NCBI RefSeq assembly: GCF_012273895.1
Contig: NW_024045134.1
Span: 1,860,001-1,924,000, forward strand
Length of the DNA: 64,000 nucleotides
Reading direction: 5' to 3'
Origin: Zerene cesonia
Lineage: Eukaryota > Arthropoda > Insecta > Lepidoptera > Pieridae
Both the position numbers and the translations under genes were made by a program. The notes beneath the pieces are model-generated. The model was not told the origin of the DNA. It searched no databases and saw nothing but the letters and a program-made list of their open reading frames with translations. Shown one piece after another: positions 45,716 through 57,309 of this stretch; position 1 is the stretch's first letter, and each line of letters opens with the position of its first letter.

Positions 45716-45867
45716 AATTTACTGAGGAGCCAGATGTCATAGAGCTAGTTCCTAACATCATACTGAACCCCGGCTTCATGGAGACCGACCCCGTGCCCAG
45801 GGAGGGGCGTGGGGCATTCATCAAGTCGGCGGAATGCCCCGGCCCCGGGAAACCGAGGCGAGTTTGA
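45716..45867 (+). CDS. Probable last coding exon: short cytoplasmic tail
   Basis: After acceptor GCTCGATGTAG the frame runs in phase 1, as required by the TM exon donor, and ends at TGA 45865-45867, coding for 49 full residues plus the split codon. The peptide starts (E)FTEEPDVIELVPNI and ends GPGKPRRV. It is GC-rich and coding-like compared with its flanks. Between 45563 and 45713 there is no AG, and CACTAAC near 45659 is a good branch site about 52 nt upstream, a convincing 3' splice site. The tail would be about 55 residues. No kinase, ITIM or clear PDZ-binding motif is seen. The alternative short exon at 45547 keeps some doubt. Confidence 0.65.
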
Positions 45868-48800
45868 TTCGCGTCCATACTCAACCTTAGGATATTCTAT
45901 CTCAGCGATCCTGGCCTATTGTCATGATCCGAGAACGATGGGAGAAATTCAGGATTTTCAATGCCCTTTGCGAGCGATGCTACTTTCTATTATGTCGTTT
46001 ATTTGAAAATGTTTAAGAAATTATTTGGTTTCTCATTTTTATGTTATAAGCATTGCTTATCGAAGTTATTGAATAAGGAGTTTTATGTCCAAAAAGCATT
46101 TGGCAAGGGTAAAAATGGACATATCAGAATGTAATGTGGTGGGGATAGAATATCCTAAAGATTGACGATTTTTTGGAAATTTAAATAACTTTAATACATT
46201 TCGAGTCGTTTTTTAAAATGTCGTATTATACTATTTCACGATACACAGGGATGTCTAAAATTTGTCTACCTATAAACGTTTTAATGTCAATCAAATATTC
46301 AGTCAATTATTTTTCGATATAGCAACACTTGGCATATTTAAAAAACAACTCGAATGGGCTTAGCTTGTAAAACTGAGAGAGAACTTAGCATAAGTTTAAG
46401 TATTGGGGCTGCCATATATATTAGAAGATTGCAACTTGTTATGAATACGTACAATCCAGCTTTTCGACGATGGCAACCCTGGCACGAGGTTTTTTAGTGA
46501 TATTGCTTACCGTTCGCAATAAATTGTTAATGTTGCTAGCTGTGTACATATATAGTAATACTTGTGTTATGGATTTACAAGTGTTTATGGATCTCAAATG
46601 AATGGATTGATATGATGATTTATTGTGATTTTTTACTGTGATTATTTTCCTTCCAAATATTATTGCAGTTTTATTTTAATAATAATATACGATATGCTTA
46701 TATATTTTTGTATTCGTGTCATTGTTGCTTATGATGTTAAAATGTAAGTAGAATTTAATGTGAACGAATGACCGAGTAACCACAGCTTATATATGTCCCG
46801 CGACCAGAGACAATATGATGAAAATGTTGCAAGTAGTGAAGATAAAATGTGCTCACAAGTTAAATTTTAAAATGTATGATATCATGAGACATATTTGTGC
46901 ATTCAATAGTATAAAATTGTAATATTATATAAAGTGGTTGTTATTAATTGGTAGAGCATTATTTTTGTACACGTCATAAGCATATCACAAGCGCCTTAGA
47001 ATAAAGAATATAAAATATATCAAATTTTAACCCTGTCCATTAAAAATTGCCCGCTGTTTGCTAAATTAAACCACTTCATATCGAGGATTTTTCCCAATCA
47101 TAAATAATGAAGCAATATAAATATTTAATTTGGTGAACAGTGCTGGTGTTTTTCATAATCTTGCTGGCTTTGTATTAACTTAAATGATATTATTCTGGTC
47201 ATACTACACTACACTATACCTTCTATGCGTGTCACAAAACAATTCCTAGCTATGTTTATTAAATACTCTCCTAGTGCGCCATTAAACGCACAGTCTTATA
47301 TAAACCCTTGTATACTACATGCTACTCTCTTCTATGATATTTGAATTTAGAATTAAGAATTTCCTTTAGCTTTTTTTATAAAATATATTTAATTATCTGT
47401 GCAAATTCTGTCCCTAAACTTTAAACCATTCTATTGTCTCTGTTTATAGTTCCATTATTAAAAAAGGCCAGTCAATTTCTATCGTACACCTCATAACGGA
47501 ATAGTAAAAAAGTTTTAACCGTAATTAACTTATTTTTGTATGAGCGTAATAAGATATCAAATGAAGCGTTGTTAATTGTAACTAATTTGGAGATAAGTGC
47601 TTTTATAGGAGTTAGATTTAAGCGGTTTATCAGTGAAATGTTGGGTACTGGTAGTGTTTAATCTCGAATTTTTGACGCAGGCAATCTTTACAAGCGATGC
47701 TATCTGGATTGAATTAATAAAATAAAAATATTTATTACTATTCGTTTTTTTAATGAATATTTTTTCCACGTATACAAAAATATATCATGAATATAGTGTG
47801 TAATGGTTTTGTTTGTTTATTTCATTGTTTATACAAACTTTTAGGCCGTAATTTTTCGTCATTGGTGAGTTTAATAGCAAGCTTGTAACGTCAATGCCTC
47901 AGTCGATATAAAATTTGACGCGAAAACAATACTAGATAAAAGTTAAAGATATATCGTTAATAGATTTAGGTGTTTTCGCTAGATCTAGATGCACTTAGGA
48001 TAGCCCGAGAATCAAGACTGGGTCGATGGGAGGTTTTATAGGCGACAATATATTGTGGGCTGCTAAATTGTTTTTGTAACTGGCAACCGTGATCGAGTAT
48101 TGTGTTGTTATCAGTAGTTATAAATACGCAGTGTAAACGGTAAAATTGTTGTAGTTGCATTCCTATTGTTAACTGATATTTATAAATTATTATACTGTGG
48201 TCTGATGCTAAAAAGAATCATTTTCATCGTAAAAATTTGAATAGTGGTTAGAAATTAGAGATATGTTTCACCTTAATGTTAAAACAATTTAAAAGACGTA
48301 CTTGCTCCTGCTAATTTGTGTGAATGTTGCAATATTTTTCTTGACTACCGGTCCTTTTTAGTTTCAGACTTCAGTACATAACGAATATTATTGTATTAAG
48401 ACCAGTTTACAGGTTGCATGGAAATAACTTTGCACGGTGGCTGCGGCTTGGTAGTGGCACATGGCAATGGTAGCTTTTTAGTACTCTGTATTTTTTACCG
48501 CTTTATAAAAAGGTAAGTTTTAGTATTTTCTTACACCTACAGTGTTCGTAGCTGCTGTAAAATTGTGTCATGCATAACATGTCCTAGAAATATCCCTTTT
48601 TCTTCGTGTTCTTCACAAATCAATTCATCTTGTTCAAACGTCGTTTGTTGTCTATGGTTCTACAGTAAGTACATTTTCTATGGAATTTGGAAAACGCACA
48701 TAGAAAACTTCAATATAGCGTTGTTAAATAATTTTATAAAAAATTTTTCTTTCTTTATTCAAAACTTATTCGTTTTGAGTTTATATGTGGTATTTTTCAA

Positions 48801-51800
48801 TTACACATTTGAATGTGTAAGTTTAAAAGGTTTCAGTTCGGACAATTATTTCTAAGCTCATATCAGATACGTCATTTTCATATAAAGATTTTTACTACGT
48901 CTGTCATTCGTATACTACATACGGGCGGACGTAAGACCACCTCTGTAAAAGAACAAGAAACAGAATTCCACCACACACGAAAAACATGCATAGACAAGAA
49001 ATCTTTTCACCTCTCTATGAGTGTATTTGAGGACTTAAATAAAACCAGTTTGACTTTTAAGTAAAACGGTTTATTCATTTGTCTGATGTATCCCAATTAA
49101 ACGAATCGATGTCACGTTATTTTGTCTCATGTCGTAATGTAATAGTTATAAGCAATCCACCATTTAGTTAAATACGTGTGGCTTTTTATGTTAGTTAATC
49201 TTGCACGGATGTTGTGTTAAATATTTTTCTCTTTATATATTATATTCAGTGATACCTTCGCTGTGATTTTATGGTACATAATTATAATAACTATTACGTT
49301 TAATTATTGCATGAAAGCATAGACAACAGAGGCGCAACATTTTCTTTATATGGCAATAAATGTTTTCGTTTGCCATTTAATAAGAATATCACAGTTCAAT
49401 GTTGCTAGCCTATAATTGTATTTTAAGTTAGAAATAAGAGAAGTGACTAATCGAGAAAAATAATTAAAAACCACTAAAAGTTTATAATTAATTTCATTGT
49501 TTCAACTCGCATCTCTTATAAGACTTTAATTTTTTCAATTATTGATTTTCGCATATTGAAATAGAAGGCTGTCTTATTTGATAAGCCAGATCTTTGAACG
49601 TCTCCCCTATGAGCATTTCAATGTTCATAACACATTCCGTTGAAGTTTGTATCCACTAAATAATTATAATCAGCTAGTTTATTCACCAAATCTCAATTAT
49701 AACTATTTTACTTTATATTAAAGTAATATTTTAGGTTAAGATCGCCTTTTATAAGCACGTCCATGATATAGGGCAGCGAATGTATGTTATTTTGCCTATA
49801 TATAACTTATTCTTAAGGCTATGTTACCAAATTATTCAATTAATTGGCAATATTTTTCTATAAGTAAATATAAGGTTAGCTTTATTCGGACCGGACGAGA
49901 AAGGCAGAATAGTTATTTGTCGGAGCCTACTTTAGAAAAAAATATTTCGTCTATGGTCACATTGTGTTCGAAATATGAAAAGTTTGGCGGTTAATGTTGA
50001 TGTGAAGTAGACTGACCAACTTTTAATTTTCTGTCTTCCTGATTCGGGTCATCCTAATAGATATAAGCTTTACAAAATATCATTTTAAGAAACAAACGCG
50101 AGATTAGACAACAAAAAGCGCTTTAAGTGTTCTATCAATGTTGAATAGTATTGATCACCATCCCATAAAAGGCTCGCCATAGACAATTTTCGAAATAGGC
50201 AAAATGTTCTGAAGTTAATGTATTCCACTTTTTTTCCCCTATAAATGGTTCAAATATTATGATAAAACAAAAATAAATCGGTAATCGGTACATAATATCG
50301 TCTACTTGACATACCCCTTTCGTACAGACGAAAGTTGTCTATGGTGTTTTGAAAAATAACCAACAAATGACAATTTAAAGCAGGGCTTCGTTTATACTTT
50401 AATTTTTTTTTTTAATTTCGGCACATTCCTTTAAACGAGAGTGATTTTATATAGCTGTTTCACTCTAATCCGTTAAAGTGGGCACTCGAAGATATATTCG
50501 TCCTGCTTACTTGTAAAATTGTAAAATAACTAAGAATCTCATTGGATCCCAAATGAAATGTGCAATACTACTTGTATGTATCTTTTAATTATACGTTGAA
50601 AAATTGAGTTGAATTTATCTAAACCTTTTTATATTACAAAAATTATAATTGTTTACGATGTTTTGGTTACTTGTAACATAATATGTTAGGTATTAAGTTA
50701 AAACCTAAATTTATATGCTGTAACAAATACAAAATACGTCATGTAGATATTAAATTAATATTTTGAAACCATTTCTCAATTAAAATCTTGTTTTAGAAAT
50801 TAATTTATTTTTAAATATTCTTCATGACAAAACTATGCACTCTTTGTTCTTATTTCAAATTCTAGAGTTACCATTATTATTTTTGCACGAACTTTTGGTA
50901 TAATTTTATAGGTACACTATGGCGTATTTCGTATGAAGTTGTTTTGTTTAATTGTTGTACAACATTTATGTAATCAAAGCGAATATTACTGAAGTACAAT
51001 GCAGTTAAACAGTTGTTGTGATGTTGGAAGCCATTCCCATTAAAACTACTTTTTACACAGACATTGGTTTCATTTTCTTTGAACACACTTCTACTGAATA
51101 TAATTTATTATCATCTGTGTTCAATGCCTCCTTTATTATCCTATTCTATCCTACTCCTACTATAATATTATAAATGCGAAAGTTTGTAAGAATGTGTGTG
51201 TGTTTGTTGCTCTTTCACGCAAAAACTGCTTAACCGGTTGCAATGAAATTTGGTACGTAGATAGCTAGACAACTGGAATAACATTTAGGGAACTTTTTAT
51301 CCCTACGGGATACGCGGATAAAATCGCGGGGCGCAGCTAGTTAATTCATAAAGTTTTACAATAAAATTTACAATGGGTATCTATGTTTTAGTTTTACATA
51401 CTAAGTTCTGTCCTGGGTTCGATCCCCTTCGGAATTAATTAAATAATTGTCTTAAAACAATATACGATAACAATGTATTACGTGTAATTATAACAATGTG
51501 TTATATAACATAAAACTATTTATTACATAAATTTAAAGACTAGTGGATTTATTTTAGTAATTGTATCGTTTAAGCGATCGATGCGATAAAATACAATTTA
51601 TATAATAAACTTTAATATTGTTAGAGGTTACTGAACCGGTTTTGAATATTATTTCATCAATAAAAAGCCCATATATCTGTGAGTATCATAGGCTATATTT
51701 GTTTTTTTTTATCATTATTTTTTTAATCGCTTTGCTAAATAAACGCACTTCGCGTTACAGAATCATTCTCCCTCCAACAAGAGTTTTGTATCCCTCACGA

Positions 51801-52913
51801 TAGACTGCTCTCCAAATCCGAGTCCTAGGAAGTGAACAAAAACCATTATTTTGTTAAACAAATACTCGAAAATAGAGTCAATATTATTTGTTAAAATTGT
51901 TGTATAAAATTATTCGAACCCATTTACATTTTAGATGTCTATGGTCTTTCAGTGACGTATAAATCAAAACACTTGTGTAGGGATGCGAGGAAAGCTGTGG
52001 GGCTAGCTATACAATGCTTTTTTAACTCACGATATATTCACATCTCTTTTTTATTATCAATCAGGTACTTAAATGGTGAAACCACAAACAAAATTTCGTA
52101 TAACCACGATTTTCATTATATCTATTTCGAGAAAATAACAGGCTCTCAAAGCTGTCAAAATTATTTTCAAATATTTACCAGACCGATCAATAGCGCTTAT
52201 TATTGCACTACTAATCTTTAAACATATACAAACATAACGAAATCACGTTACTGTATGAGTCATATACATTTGAAATCTTGCGAAATTCGTTTTCATATGG
52301 TCAATGTATTGGAACCGAGTCACATCGAGTTTGTGACGATTCCTTAGAAATTTGAATATTGAACCCTGAATCATGCATTATAATACTTTTTTATAAATTA
52401 GTCAAATTAAAGTTATATACTTATTATATTTAGATTAGTCATTGAACACGATATTTATACAACTTAAGCACAAGCATTAATTTTATTTCATTTATTGAGA
52501 TAATATCTGTTAATATATTATATTTTTTTAACAATCAATACGATTGTTAAAAAAAATATAATACATCTATGCAAGTTTCTTAGTTTTTAATAAACAAAAC
52601 TATGGCTATTACTAACTATTATCAATAATTGTCTTTAAAATCAACAATTATCTTTAAAATCTACGGTTTTAATGGAGTTTTATTTGCAAGAAAATGCTGA
52701 TAAATGATACTGAAAAATTACACTTTAATGAAATTAGCTACAACACGCACTAAGTCACTAGTTAGCTACCAACTTTTCGGTCGAAACTTGCTTTTTATAT
52801 TTTGTGCTGTGTTTTGTTTTTGTAACAAAAAGCATCGGGTCAAAGCCAGCAGAAATAAGCATTAAATAATAAAATAAATATACAAAGAAAGAGCATCATG
52901 ACTAGAACCTCCG
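45868..52913. other. 3' flank and intergenic DNA, repeat-poor
   Basis: AATAAA at 46518 and 47000 are candidate poly(A) signals for the receptor gene, so the 3' UTR may extend 0.6-1.1 kb. Apart from one Helitron at 51156-51340 no transposon is recognised. Frames such as 47966-48160, 48565-49064 and 50877-51086 have no coding signs. 51405-51435 holds an isolated GGTTCGATCCCC (box B-like). Confidence 0.55.
51156..51340 (+). mobile_element. Helitron Hel-A, full length, internally shortened
   Basis: 5' TCCTACTATAATATTATAAA and 3' AAATCGCGGGGCGCAGCTAG followed by T. The segment between ATCC and CTACGGGATACG lacks about 15 bp. It is the first recognised transposon after about 9 kb. Confidence 0.75.
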
Positions 52914-53121
52914 TCATTCTGGGAACATAATGAAAATAGATACCTTTAACTCCGAATCAGCTAAAGCTTCCTGTAAAGCGATATACCCAGGGTCATCAGG
53001 GCTGAACACGGGACACTCCTGATCGAAGAATCTTTCCATCTTCAATCGTAATTCCTCATGGTAGCTGGGCTTACCCACGCTTGTCACTCGCTCCACGCTT
53101 TCTGATTCTGATACCTGACAA
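52914..53121 (-). CDS. Unrecognised minus-strand gene, third visible exon
   Basis: Acceptor AACTTCAGTTTCAG precedes the exon start at 53121 (phase 2 entry, completing the codon left open by the exon at 53611). The frame reads CQVSESESVERVTS, an acidic/serine segment, then LRLKMERFFDQECPVFSPDD and QEALADSELK. The exon may end at a GTATCT donor (last exon base 52944, phase 0) or read through to a stop at 52914-52916, adding VSIFIMFPE. An AATAAA on the minus strand near 52680 could serve the second option. No domain is recognised. There is no signal peptide or membrane segment, so an intracellular protein is likely. Confidence 0.75.
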
Positions 53122-53259
53122 CTGAAACTGAAGTTATAACAACAAGTTATTAACATTTAATTCACAACAACAATCATAGAACAGTCCTAACTGGGTAAAT
53201 CTTAAACTACTTCGGTAATTGACATTGAATACCATATTTTAATTGATTAATTTAATGTT

Positions 53260-53465
53260 TTTTAAGTCAAAGTCGGCGGCAATGGAGCTGGTGGGTCGCC
53301 TGATGGTAAGCGCTACCACCGCCCATGAACATTTGGAGAGGCGTAAGTAACCTTACGCCTTTACAAATGTATTGCTCACTTTAAATGGGAAAAGATTAAG
53401 AAATGAATGGCGAAAGAAATAAAGGAATGAACTGGGAAGAGTAAGGAAAAAGATATGGGAATAAG
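53260..53465. repeat. LINE 3'-region repeat in intron
   Basis: GGAGCTGGTGGGTCGCCTGA, GGTAAGCGCTACCACCGCCC and GAGGCGTAAGTAACCTTACG. The latter contains a short palindrome, GGCGTAAG..CTTACGCC. Shares the first segment with 36715-36765. Confidence 0.55.
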
Positions 53466-53610
53466 ATATATTGCTAGCTAATTTGGTTTTATATAAACGA
53501 CCTTGTAAAGTGATTTAAATATTATATTAATATTGAAATGCGTGTTATTAGTAGAATATAAATAGGTATGTTATATTTTTCAGATACTGTTTAATAAAAA
53601 GAAATCTTAC

Positions 53611-53693
53611 TTATTCAGCGAGTCCAGATATCCAGGTGGAAAAGAGTTTAAAGCCTTCCTTAATTCCAACCACGGATCACTGAGGCTTCTTTT
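53611..53693 (-). CDS. Unrecognised minus-strand gene, second visible exon
   Basis: 83 nt between acceptor TAGTTTCAG and donor GTAAGA, phase 0 in and phase 2 out. It encodes KRSLSDPWLELRKAL then NSFPPGYLDSLN. Both phases fit its neighbours exactly, which is the main evidence because the exon is too short to judge alone. KRSLSDPW has the form of a basic phosphoserine site (RxxS-like), but function is unknown. Confidence 0.75.
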
Positions 53694-53857
53694 CTGAAAC
53701 TAGAAATGACAGTTGTTCATGCCAACACATATTATTTTATTTTAACATATTACACTCCTAAAATTCCTCGACAGAATTATTTAAAACTGTTATAATTAAA
53801 ACACTGGTAAAGAAGTAGGTAGCTACTAAGTTGATGTTTTGTGAATTTTCTCTTCAT

Positions 53858-53954
53858 CATCATCATTATCATCAGCCCATATATGTTCCCACTGCTGGGA
53901 CACAGGCCTCCTATGAGGGTTCAGGCCATAATCCACTGCTTAAACGGTGAAGGA
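53858..53954 (-). mobile_element. tRNA-SINE 3' part with ATGATG tail
   Basis: Minus strand: GGCCTGTGTCCCAGCAGTGG, then ATATATGGGCTGATGATAAT and ATGATGATGAAGA. An internal deletion joins this to CCTTCACCGTTTAAGCAG. Full version at 57778-58095. Confidence 0.65.
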
Positions 53955-54068
53955 ATTTTCTCTTAATTTGCAATATTTATATAGTTAAAAGTATGAAATT
54001 ACATTTATAGAAGAGGGTATATGGCTTTCTTCTATAAATGTGCCCCAGAATTGCTAAAAGAACCTTAC

Positions 54069-54356
54069 TCGTCTAAACCTCTCATAATCTATCTCCGAGT
54101 CAGTCATAGCCCTAGAGAGAGCTAGACTGGAAGCTGAAGACTCTGTCCTCACATCCTCTTCACTGAGTGAAGATAAACTAAGCCTCGGGGTCACCTCAGG
54201 AGTCCAGATGTATGGCGTCACAGGAATTTCAGGTATTTCCAGGTCATTTACGAATTGCGACCTGGTTTTAGGTACTGAATCCAGGAGTGATGGAAACATG
54301 TTCATAGTTGGTTCAGCTTCTTTGTTTGTATATTTTATTTTTGTTGAATAAACAGC
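54069..54356 (-). CDS. Unrecognised minus-strand gene, first visible exon
   Basis: 288 nt, 96 codons, phase 0 on both sides, between acceptor GATTATTTTAG and donor GTAAGG. The frame reads AVYSTKIKYTNKEAEPTMNM, then a proline-rich part (EIPEIPVTPYIWTPEVTPR) and a serine/glutamate-rich part (LSLSSLSEEDVRTESSASS), and ends DSEIDYERFRR. An internal ATG at 54305 could be a start, but the open frame reaches back to a good acceptor, so it is more likely an internal exon. Low-complexity, charged and serine-rich composition suggests a disordered cytosolic region with phosphorylation sites (inference). Family not recognised. The 5' end of the gene lies at higher coordinates. Confidence 0.75.
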
Positions 54357-54395
54357 CTAAAATAATCATTATATATTACAGGTCTTGAACAGTGG

Positions 54396-54490
54396 CGTAG
54401 CTAGAGGGACAAGGGCCCTGGTGCATAGGGAATGAATCGGGCCCTAGTTAGTAGTCTAGCGTTAGTAGTCTAGTATTACTAGTCTAGCGG
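54396..54490. repeat. Transposon-like leader with short TAGTCTAG tandem
   Basis: AGTGGCGTAGCTAGAGGGAC and GGGCCCTGGTGCATAGGG resemble a common insect repeat. Then GTAGTCTAGCGTTA, GTAGTCTAGTATTA and CTAGTCTAGCGGG form three 14-bp units. Confidence 0.5.
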
Positions 54491-54492
54491 GC

Positions 54493-54680
54493 CAAAGTTT
54501 GTATGAAAGTTCGTTATTGTCAAACCGATTTTGATGAAACTTGGTATGAAGATGAAGCTAAACGTGGGAAAGAACAAACCATACTTTTTAATGCGAAGAA
54601 AATACTCCTTACCATGTCGCGCGATATAAGCGAATTCTACGCGGGCGAAGCCGCGGGCGAAGCCGCGGGCGAAAAGCTAG
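54493..54680 (+). mobile_element. Helitron Hel-C 3' half with tripled hairpin unit
   Basis: GTTCGTTATTGTCAAACCGA, GAAACTTGGTATGAAGATGA and TGTCGCGCGATATAAGCGAA lead to GCGGGCGAAGCC at 54641 and 54653 and a partial third at 54665, then AAAAGCTAG. The 5' half is missing. Confidence 0.7.
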
Positions 54681-55047
54681 TATAATATAAAACTTAAAAC
54701 TACGGACCGTGCTGATTTTGACATTAGTGTTCTACTGATAGACGAGGCATAGGTCACGTAAGCCTGGCCCCAACTTTCGTCTTCAAGTTTAATCGATACG
54801 TGATCGTAACCACGCGGCGATCGCACAAATAAAAATCGTTGTTTGGAAAAAATGGTTCAAAATGATTATACAATTGTATTAGTCATACCACAGGTATTAA
54901 AATGAGGTTACTTTTATATTGGATACAGCCCATTTGTCCAAGAAGGCTTAAATACAGCGTTGGCCGTAACTCGCATTAAAAGTAGAGGGGAACAGTCAGA
55001 AGAAAGAAGATAAAATGTAGCTTTTATTTAAAAAAAGTGAAAAAGTA

Positions 55048-55165
55048 TAAGGACCTCTTTTTTTGGAAAAATCTTGCATGTCGGGTTCCCACCGACTAAA
55101 ACCCCACTGTGTTCCGTCGAGCCCTTCCCTTCAGTGGAAGGCCACGGGAGTTGGTCGTCCGCAAC
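55048..55165 (-). repeat. Retroelement fragment, same family as 8935-9083
   Basis: CTTGCATGTCGGGTTCCCAC, ACTGTGTTCCGTCGAGCCCT and GGCCACGGGAGTTGGT. A T run on the left corresponds to the poly(A) of a minus-strand copy. Confidence 0.6.
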
Positions 55166-55756
55166 CAAGTACAGGAACCTAGTATTAATTTAGTCTATTA
55201 TAACATCAAATTATAAAAAAAAATTGCAAATGGTTTTTATGTAATTGATGAGAGTGGGGTAAAACAAAACAAATTGATTTTATTATATAGATTCTATGAA
55301 ATAGGTGTGTTCCATAGCTCAATTGGCACCCTATGGCTAATGCATACAGCGGGAAAAACAAAATGGACTCCCATGACGTCACTACTTTAATAAGCTACTT
55401 ATTGAAAACACAATCGTATTATGCGATCAATGACAATTCTCTCTATTACCACAGATAACATAATACTATATTGCTTAGAGCTAACCACACCTTAAATGAG
55501 GTTGATGTACTATTGATCATAGATAACATAATACTATTGATACATTTATATTGTTAATATGTGTATAGCATTAATAAGGCACCCGTGGGCAGTCGGGGCG
55601 GGTGGCTAGTTTAAACGACAAACAAAAGGAAATTTAATCACGAAACGGAAAGCACTATGCGCAGAAATGTTGGCCAATAAGCACTTACAAATGCACACTT
55701 GCAATTAATAATCCTACATGTGAAACCGCACGTCATAGCTAGTATTATTATAAACA
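55166..55756. other. No exon seen
   Basis: AT-rich. A Hel-type 3' remnant (GGCACCCGTGGGCAGTCGGGGC...GGCTAG) is at about 55577-55610. Nothing else is recognised. Confidence 0.4.
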
Positions 55757-55963
55757 ACTAACTGCGCCGCGCGGATACACCCGCGTACCAAGCCATGGGC
55801 AATAGCAAGTATTTATATAACTCATGGTTTATTCTGATGTATATCTATGTATAAGCTGTATTACTGTAATTTCATTAAAATTGATCTAGTAGTTTTTACG
55901 TGAAAGAGTAACAAACATCCATCCATCTATAGGTACTTACAAATTTTCGTGTTTATAATAATA
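55757..55963 (-). mobile_element. Helitron Hel-A, strongly decayed
   Basis: Minus-strand 3' end GCGGGTGTATCCGCGCGGCG. The body still has TTACTCTTTCACGTAAAAAC. The 5' TATTATTATAAACACG is diverged. The middle is largely unrelated. Confidence 0.5.
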
Positions 55964-56112
55964 CTAGCGACCCGCCCCGGTTTCGCACGGGTGCAACAAT
56001 ATATGAGATAGACATATAAACTTCCATTTGAATCACTCTATCCATTTAAAAAAAACCATCAAAATCTGTTGCGTTATTTTAAAGCTTTCTACTATGTAGT
56101 GATTAGGATACT
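55964..56112 (-). mobile_element. Helitron-like Hel-F
   Basis: Minus-strand 3' end CCCGTGCGAAACCGGGGCGG then GTCGCTAG. The body AAAACCATCAAAATCTGTTG is shared with 33260-33285. It abuts the decayed Hel-A end to end. Confidence 0.6.
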
Positions 56113-56421
56113 TGCATAGTATCTATTTCATACAGATGATTATGGGCGTCCGCGCGCCAAGCATACCTTGTTTCGATCTATTATGTAGGTAAGTGCATTT
56201 GCGTCAACAACTATAAATATGCATTCATTATCTTTGGAACACACACCTTCAACTATGTATACCTATATATATAAAACAAAAGGAAAAATTACGTCATTGC
56301 AGCGGTTCCAGCTATGATTTTTTTATATCTGTTGGCTGTTTTTTCTCTTCAGAAACTGTTCTCATCACCTCCACGACGGTAGTGAAACGGCGATGCCATA
56401 CATTTTTGCTTATATAGAGTA

Positions 56422-56607
56422 CTAGCTGCGACCCGCGTAAGACCGTATCCCGTAGGAATATCGGGATAAAAAGTTGCCTGTATGTTATTCCAGTTGTCCA
56501 GCTGTCTACATACCAAATTTCGTTGCAATCGGTTCAGTAGATTTTGCGTGAAAGAGTAACAAACACACACATCCTTACAAACTTTCGTATTTATAATATT
56601 AGTAGGA
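56422..56607 (-). mobile_element. Helitron Hel-A with hairpin deletion
   Basis: Minus-strand 5' TCCTACTAATATTATAAATA. The 3' reads CTTACGCGGGTCGCAGCTAG, so the hairpin arm GTGAAACCGCG is deleted and the end retained. Confidence 0.7.
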
Positions 56608-56734
56608 TATGTGAAGTTAGGATCGGTTAGGAGCGAGTTAGGCCGTGTAGATTCAGGAGCTTGGCTCTACGTGAGATCTTTTTCACAGCAAACCTGATGT
56701 GGGGGACACATAGTATACAAACAAAACAAACCAA

Positions 56735-56875
56735 CAAAAACACTTTATTGTGCACCAATGATAACATAAAGTAACAAAGAATATGTATATACACTAAAAC
56801 ATGAACATTTACGAGCACAACAGGCGGTCTTATCGCTAAGGCAGCGATCTCTTCCAGACAACCTGGTGGTCAAGG
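56735..56875. repeat. Repeat N (LINE 3' end)
   Basis: ACTTTATTGTGCACCAATGA, then GGCGGTCTTATCGCTAAGGC and AGCGATCTCTTCCAGACAAC. Related to the insert at 29213-29357. Confidence 0.5.
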
Positions 56876-57135
56876 AGAAGCTGTGGAAAATATAAGTATG
56901 GGGAATAGGTGCGATTACATTTTAAGTATACGTTTTATACTAATCGAAGAATAAAAAATAAAGCCGGGACGAACAGTTAGTATGATATATTTATATTCTT
57001 ATAACGAATAGAATCATTTTAATATCACATTTTATACATGCTTGTATTACTCGAGAGGAAATAACCGAGTTAACTTACAATGAGTATTGTTCTTTAGAAT
57101 GACAGCAGTCTCTCTAGACATATTGTGCTCATTAA

Positions 57136-57309
57136 CTAGCTTCTCGTCCCGTCTCTACCCGGGTTGCACCGGGATAAAAACTACTAATAAAATATACATG
57201 ACACGCAGCTCTCTAACAGTGAAAGAAATTTTTAAATCGGTCCAGTAGTTTTTGTGTGAAAATATTACAAACACATAGAAAAACAAAAATGTTCCCTCCT
57301 TATAACCTA
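57136..57309 (-). mobile_element. Helitron-like Hel-D
   Basis: Minus-strand 3' CCCGGGTAGAGACGGGACGA then GAAGCTAG. The body has CTACTGGACCGATTTAAAAA. Confidence 0.6.

Noticed and set aside
45672..45884. Minus-strand open frame opposite the tail exon
   Set aside because: Shadow of the GC-rich plus-strand exon; the plus frame has the phase-matched acceptor.
46537..46560. CTAGCTGTGTACATATATAG as a Helitron 3' end
   Set aside because: Only about 20 bases match and there is no hairpin or body; treated as chance within the repeat-poor region.
54305..54305. ATG at 54305 as start of the minus-strand gene
   Set aside because: The frame stays open back to a good TTTTAG acceptor at 54356 in the correct phase, so an internal exon is more likely.
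54503..54685. 60-codon plus frame with GEAAGEAAGE repeat
   Set aside because: It lies wholly within a Helitron; the repeat is the amplified hairpin unit.
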